From positions 120,075,794 to 120,139,793 of the forward strand of contig NC_055991.1 of assembly GCF_018446385.1 (NCBI RefSeq): a DNA stretch of 64,000 nt, read 5' to 3'. Origin of the DNA: Zingiber officinale. Taxonomy: Eukaryota > Streptophyta > Magnoliopsida > Zingiberales > Zingiberaceae. Position 1 is the first letter of the stretch, and every line of letters starts with the position of its first letter. Of the stretch, positions 59,997 through 64,000 are shown in pieces. The notes beneath the pieces were generated by a model. The model worked only from the letters and a program-made list of their open reading frames with translations. It had not been told where the DNA came from and did not search any database. The translations under genes and the position numbers were made by a program.

Positions 59997-61181
59997 TTTA
60001 AAATTTTTAAAACTTTCCCTTTTAACCATCCTCATAGTTTTAAAAAAGGGAGTTTTAAATTTGAAACTTTCTTTTTTTGTAACTATGTTAAAAAAGGAAA
60101 TTTTAAATGAGAAGTTTTAAATCTTCAAACTTGTTTTAAAATTTTCCTTTTTTAAAACATCCACGTTAGGAAATTAAAAGAGAGCTTGTAAAATTTTATA
60201 AGAGCTTTCCTTCTTTGCTTATAAAATTTTTACAAGATTCTTTTTTCTTTTAAGGGTCGGCCACCCTTGCTTGGTGTCCAAGCAAGGGGCCGGCCATTAA
60301 ATCAATTAAGAGGAGAAAAAGAATTGAAAAGGAGGAATGGAAAACAAGAGGAAGATTTTAATTTTTTATAAAAATCTTTCCTTATTTGCCTTAGGCAAGT
60401 ATTATAAAAGAAGGGGAGGAGATACATCATAATGCATCAATTCTTATTCTCTTTCTTGTGTTCTCTCTTGTGGTCGACCCTTTCCCTTTCCTCTTGATCT
60501 CTTTTGTTCCTTGGTGGTGGTTGTGGCCGAATCTTAGAGAAGGAGGAGGAGCTTTTGGGTGGTGTTCATCTTGGAAGATCGTCGCCCACACGACGTCCAA
60601 GAGGAGGTGAGGAATACGGCAGAAGATCAAGAGGTCGTTGCATACAAAGAAAGGTATAACTAGTAATTATTTTCCACATCATGCTAGTTTTTCTTTGTAT
60701 AAATTCCAAACACAAGAGGCATATGATTCTAGATTTTCATATTTGTAATTCGAAGTTGTGTTTCTTTTATTTTATTTTGATCTTGTGATTCGATTGTTCC
60801 TTTTGGTTAAACCTAGAGTTATATAAGGAAATTAAATATTAGATTTCTTTGAAAGGATTTGTCTAGACGATGGTGGATGTTCTCATACCCAAGAAGGACT
60901 AATGCCTCACCATGCAGTCCTGGAAGCCAATTTTAGAAATTAATATTTAATTGAATTTATAACATATGTGTATTTAGATCAATAATGTTAAGCATCGTTT
61001 GCGATCCAAGTCTAAACCATTAAGAACAGATAAGTTAAATTTGGAATCAATAATGTTAAGTTCCGTTTGCGATTCCTAATTTAATTTCTAAATAACACAA
61101 TAGGTTGTTAGGAAAGGTTCGACACTTGTATAAAATTTTTGTATAATGGAACTGGTACGATCTTCCTAGGACCAACCAACA
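59997..61181 (+). mobile_element. Family B LTR piece B4 (3' part, inverted relative to B3)
   Basis: This + oriented sequence matches the second half of the B LTR and ends CCAACCAACA at 61,181. It holds a GGTCGGCC/GGCCGGCC-flanked hairpin with perfect 11-bp arms (60,264-60,288), a TATA box ATTATAAAAG at 60,411 and the shared module at 60,835-60,962. No PBS follows its end. It abuts the decayed gag region of B2. Confidence 0.78.
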
Positions 61182-61253
61182 TATACACACTAGGTGTTGG
61201 TAGATAACACCGCTAAACTTGTTTCAACTACTAGAAAATAAAATATACCTTTA

Positions 61254-62055
61254 TTGTTCTCTCTCCTACGAGGACAGTCCGCCTTCCAATGTCCAGACTG
61301 CTTGCAGATGAAGCACTTGCCCTTTGGTTTCTTCACTCTAGCTTTTGGTCCAGTTCATAGAGATCTATTCACCTTCTTTGCTGGGCCAGTCTATTTCTTC
61401 TTCTTCTCGCCTTTTGACTTATATGTAGAAACATTTTCAGCAAAGTGAATCTGAGAACTATGACGAAATATACCTTTTGCTGCCTGAAGTTCTGTCAGAA
61501 GTTCCGCCAACGCATAAGCCCTTTTGTTCATGTTATAGTTCAGGCGGAACTGCTCAAAACTTCTGGGTAGCGTTTGGAGAATAATATCGATCTGGGTTTC
61601 CCCATCGATTGCAGCTCCAAGGATTTGTATTTCGTTCAAATAAGCCATCATCTTTAGGATATGATCTCTTACGGGTGTACCCTCTGACATGGTGGCTGTC
61701 ATTAATTTTCTCATTGCTTCTTGCCTAGCAGCCCGATCCTGGTGTCCGAAGAGATCCTTGAGATTGTTCATTATGTCATAAGCAGTTGGTAAATCCTGAT
61801 GCTGATGTTGCAGCACATTTGACATTGAAGCCAAGATGTAACACCGTGTCATCTCATCTGCCTTTACCCATTTCTTATGATACTCAATCTCCTCTTCACT
61901 AGAATCACTATTAGGCGCATTAGGGCAGACCTCTAACAGTACAAACTTATAACCTTCAGCAGTTAAGACAATGTCTAGGTTTCTTTACCAATCTATGTAG
62001 TTGGGACCAGTAAGTTGTTCTCTTTTAGAATAATAGCCAGTGGGTTGAAAGTCAT
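61254..62055 (-). pseudogene. B2 copia gag (degenerate)
   Basis: The frame starts MTFNPLAIILKEN at 62,055. A one-base loss before LTGPNYIDW and a stop in DW*RNLDIV follow. It is then open through KWVKADEMTRCYILASMSN, NNLKDLFGHQDRAARQEAM and IDIILQTLPRSFEQF (UBN2-type copia gag), with further stops just before a CCHC knuckle CFICKQSGHWKADC near 61,275-61,316. No protease, integrase or RT lies downstream in this orientation; B4 begins instead. Confidence 0.87.
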
Positions 62056-63143
62056 CCTAAGAATCACAAAATAAACTTTTGGTCAAGACTCTAAATTTAG
62101 AATAATATTGATTCCTCAAACAATATTATTTAAATTTACCAACACCTCAAAACACCATGAATTTTGTATGTCACGTTAGTGTGGACGTATACAAATTCAA
62201 CATTTGTAAGAGGAGGTTTTACCCATTAATTTTATTATCTTGTCATCCTAACTTTATGACAAATAAAATTAATAGTTGGTTTTCCTTTGGTCACACAAAT
62301 AATAGCAGTGACTCCGTTGGGGAGGATAATATTAAATGCGCCTAAATGTATACCATTACTTGATACTCAGTCCATTAAATAGGATTATGACCCTTCAGTT
62401 GGAGAAGATCACACGCTTCTAAATAATTTCCTATAACCATCCATAAAGGAAGTTTGATCTAGTGATCCGTAAACAAACTCATCCGTTGTGGAGAGAGGCA
62501 CTCAGAGACAACACGCAAGTTTGTTGCATCACTTACAAACCACTAATGGAGACCGTGGAATTTATTTAAAATCCCTCTTCCACTTAGTTATTTAAGGTGA
62601 GGAATTTTTTTCATGCAAGCACACATCACATGCACACACACATCACAGTAAATAAAAGCAATAAATATGGAAATTAATTTTCCAACTATTATGGCTTCTT
62701 CCATCACTGTCCTCCGTGTGCTGCCAGCCCTAGGGTTCATGTCGTTGGGTCCATCGAGCTTCCTTTTCTGTTGCGCCTCTAGTCCTTCAATAATACCACG
62801 CCTTGCAAGGATACAATCCGCGATAAAAATAGAATTTTACATATATCGATCCTATATTCCACAAGGGAATGTACATGAAGTCTAGATCGAATAAAAAAGT
62901 AAAATCCTAGGGCTAATACAGCTCTTGCTGTATTTAATATATACAATCATGCACAAACATAAAAATGCCCTTGACATGTCCAATGGTCCAATCACACACA
63001 ATCACAATAAGTCATAATAGTTGGAGCCTGCAACCACAGAGTTAGCATATCCTACTATTATCCTACCTAAATTATGTATGATATATGCAAAATTAAACTG
63101 AAAACCAAACACACAGAGGCAAACCCTAGCTCTAATACCAATT
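62056..63143 (-). other. B2 leader and primer-binding site
   Basis: This is the non-coding leader between the 5' LTR and gag, ending at the LTR with the PBS (TTGGTATTAGAGC in element orientation, 63,130-63,143). It contains one copy of the unit tripled at 48,333, and a stretch ending CATCCGTTGTGG near 62,490 that is duplicated near 48,860. Confidence 0.75.
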
Positions 63144-64000
63144 GTAGGTTGCTACTCGGAATATCGTACTAGTTTCCTTGTACAATAATTTTGTACAAGT
63201 CCTGAACCTTTCCTAACAACTTATTATGTTCTTTAGAAATTAAATTTGGAATCGCAAACAGAACTTAACATTATTGATTCCAAATTCAACTTATCTGTTC
63301 TTAGTGGTTTAGACTTGGATCGCAAACGATACTTAACATTATTGATCCAAATCCACCCATGTTACAAATTCGATTAAATATTTATTTCAGAGATCGACTT
63401 CCAGGTTAAACATGACGAGGCACTAGGCCTTCTTGGTTATGGGAGCATCCACCACTTCCTAGACAAAGTCTTTCAATGAAATTCAATATTTAATCTCTTT
63501 ATAGTAACCCTAGGTTTAACCTTAAGAACAATCAAATCACAAGATCGAAAAACAAAAGAAACACAAAATCAAATCGTAAATTCGAAACCTAGAATCGTAA
63601 GCCTCTTGTGTTTGGTATTTCAAAATTCATACAAAGAAAACTAGTATGATGCGGAATAATACTACTAGTTATACCTTTCTTTGTAAGCAACAACCTCTTG
63701 ATCTTCTATTGTATTCCTCTTATTTTCTTGGACGTCGTGTGGGTGACGATCTACCAAGAAGAAAACCACCAAAGCCCTCCTTGCTTCCAAGTTTCGGCCA
63801 CCACCACAATGCTCCAAGGGATGCTAGAAAACAATGCCTCCTTCCTCTACTTCTTCACCTCCAAGCTACCGGCCACCAAGTGCTCCACAAAGGAAGATGT
63901 CGCCGGCAACAATGAAGAAGAGAAAGAGAAGAGATAGGGTCGGCCACCAAGGATAGAGAGGAACAATAGAATAGGTTGTGTGTCTCATGAAGGCACCCTC
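63144..64000 (-). repeat. 5' LTR of B2 (runs off the window)
   Basis: It is closely similar to 45,600-46,460. On this strand it begins TGTAGGTTGCTACTCGG and includes the shared module at about 63,370-63,490. The remaining 1.3 kb would lie outside the window. Confidence 0.88.

Larger units (their letters stand above)
45600..64000 (-). mobile_element. Family B copia element B2 (rearranged, continues beyond window)
   Basis: In minus orientation: 5' LTR from beyond 64,000 to 63,144; PBS (GCTCTAATACCAATTG on this strand) at 63,130-63,143; leader; degenerate gag 62,055-61,254; then rearranged and nested DNA in place of pol; and 3' LTR 47,761-45,600 preceded by a purine tract seen here as ATCTCCCACTT. 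The gag places it in Ty1/copia. The nested insertions are D, E and the B3/B4 LTR pieces. Confidence 0.8.

Overview
This is plant nuclear DNA, almost certainly from a monocot and plausibly from the ginger order (Zingiberales); the species is inference. It contains spliced genes with GT-AG introns, tRNA-derived SINEs, TAA/TTA-flanked MITEs and a deep nest of LTR retrotransposons.

Gene-bearing part (1-21,000). The 3' three quarters of an ARF-GEF gene of the BIG5/MIN7 type lie on the + strand (2534-9067, ten exons), with a 1.5-kb PIF/Harbinger-like element in the intron upstream. A CT-rich degenerate array (10,040-12,030) follows. It is partly tandemly duplicated and carries a SINE and a MITE, and the duplicate still preserves the MITE's empty target site. 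Next is an intron-containing but frameshifted 60S ribosomal protein L6 copy (12,217-13,956), then an inverted-repeat complex (14,955-15,775), a 50-bp minisatellite (about 15,950-16,150), and a complete six-exon STK16-like protein kinase gene on the minus strand (16,983-20,989).

Retrotransposon nest (22,500-64,000). No host gene is visible here. Family labels are local to this report. C (25,177-33,714) is a Ty1/copia element with gag, protease, integrase, RT and RNase H, broken by a few lesions and missing half of its 3' LTR. A1 (37,230-41,329, TSD GTATT) and D (50,088-57,003, TSD AGTAT) are gag-only, non-autonomous elements. A'2 is an older gag-only relative of A1. B is a copia family with about 2.2-kb LTRs: one solo LTR (35,056-41,456, split by A1) sits inside the A'2 5' LTR, and a large element B2 runs from 45,600 past the window end. 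Inside B2 are a gypsy Del/Tekay-like solo LTR E (48,876-58,119, itself split by D) and two B LTR pieces in inverted orientation. F, G and H are LTR fragments. The nesting order can be read directly from interrupted LTRs and target-site duplications.

The most unusual signal is that the A, B, C and D LTR families each carry a family-specific palindrome, repeated, just upstream of the TATA box. Family E has a similar palindrome array further downstream in its LTR. Other points of note are an AAAGTCC motif repeated in three families, an in-frame TGA shared by two gag-only elements, a non-coding module of about 130 bp shared between families A and B, and snap-back LTR junctions within B2. I found no CRISPR array, bacterial system or clearly novel protein system.
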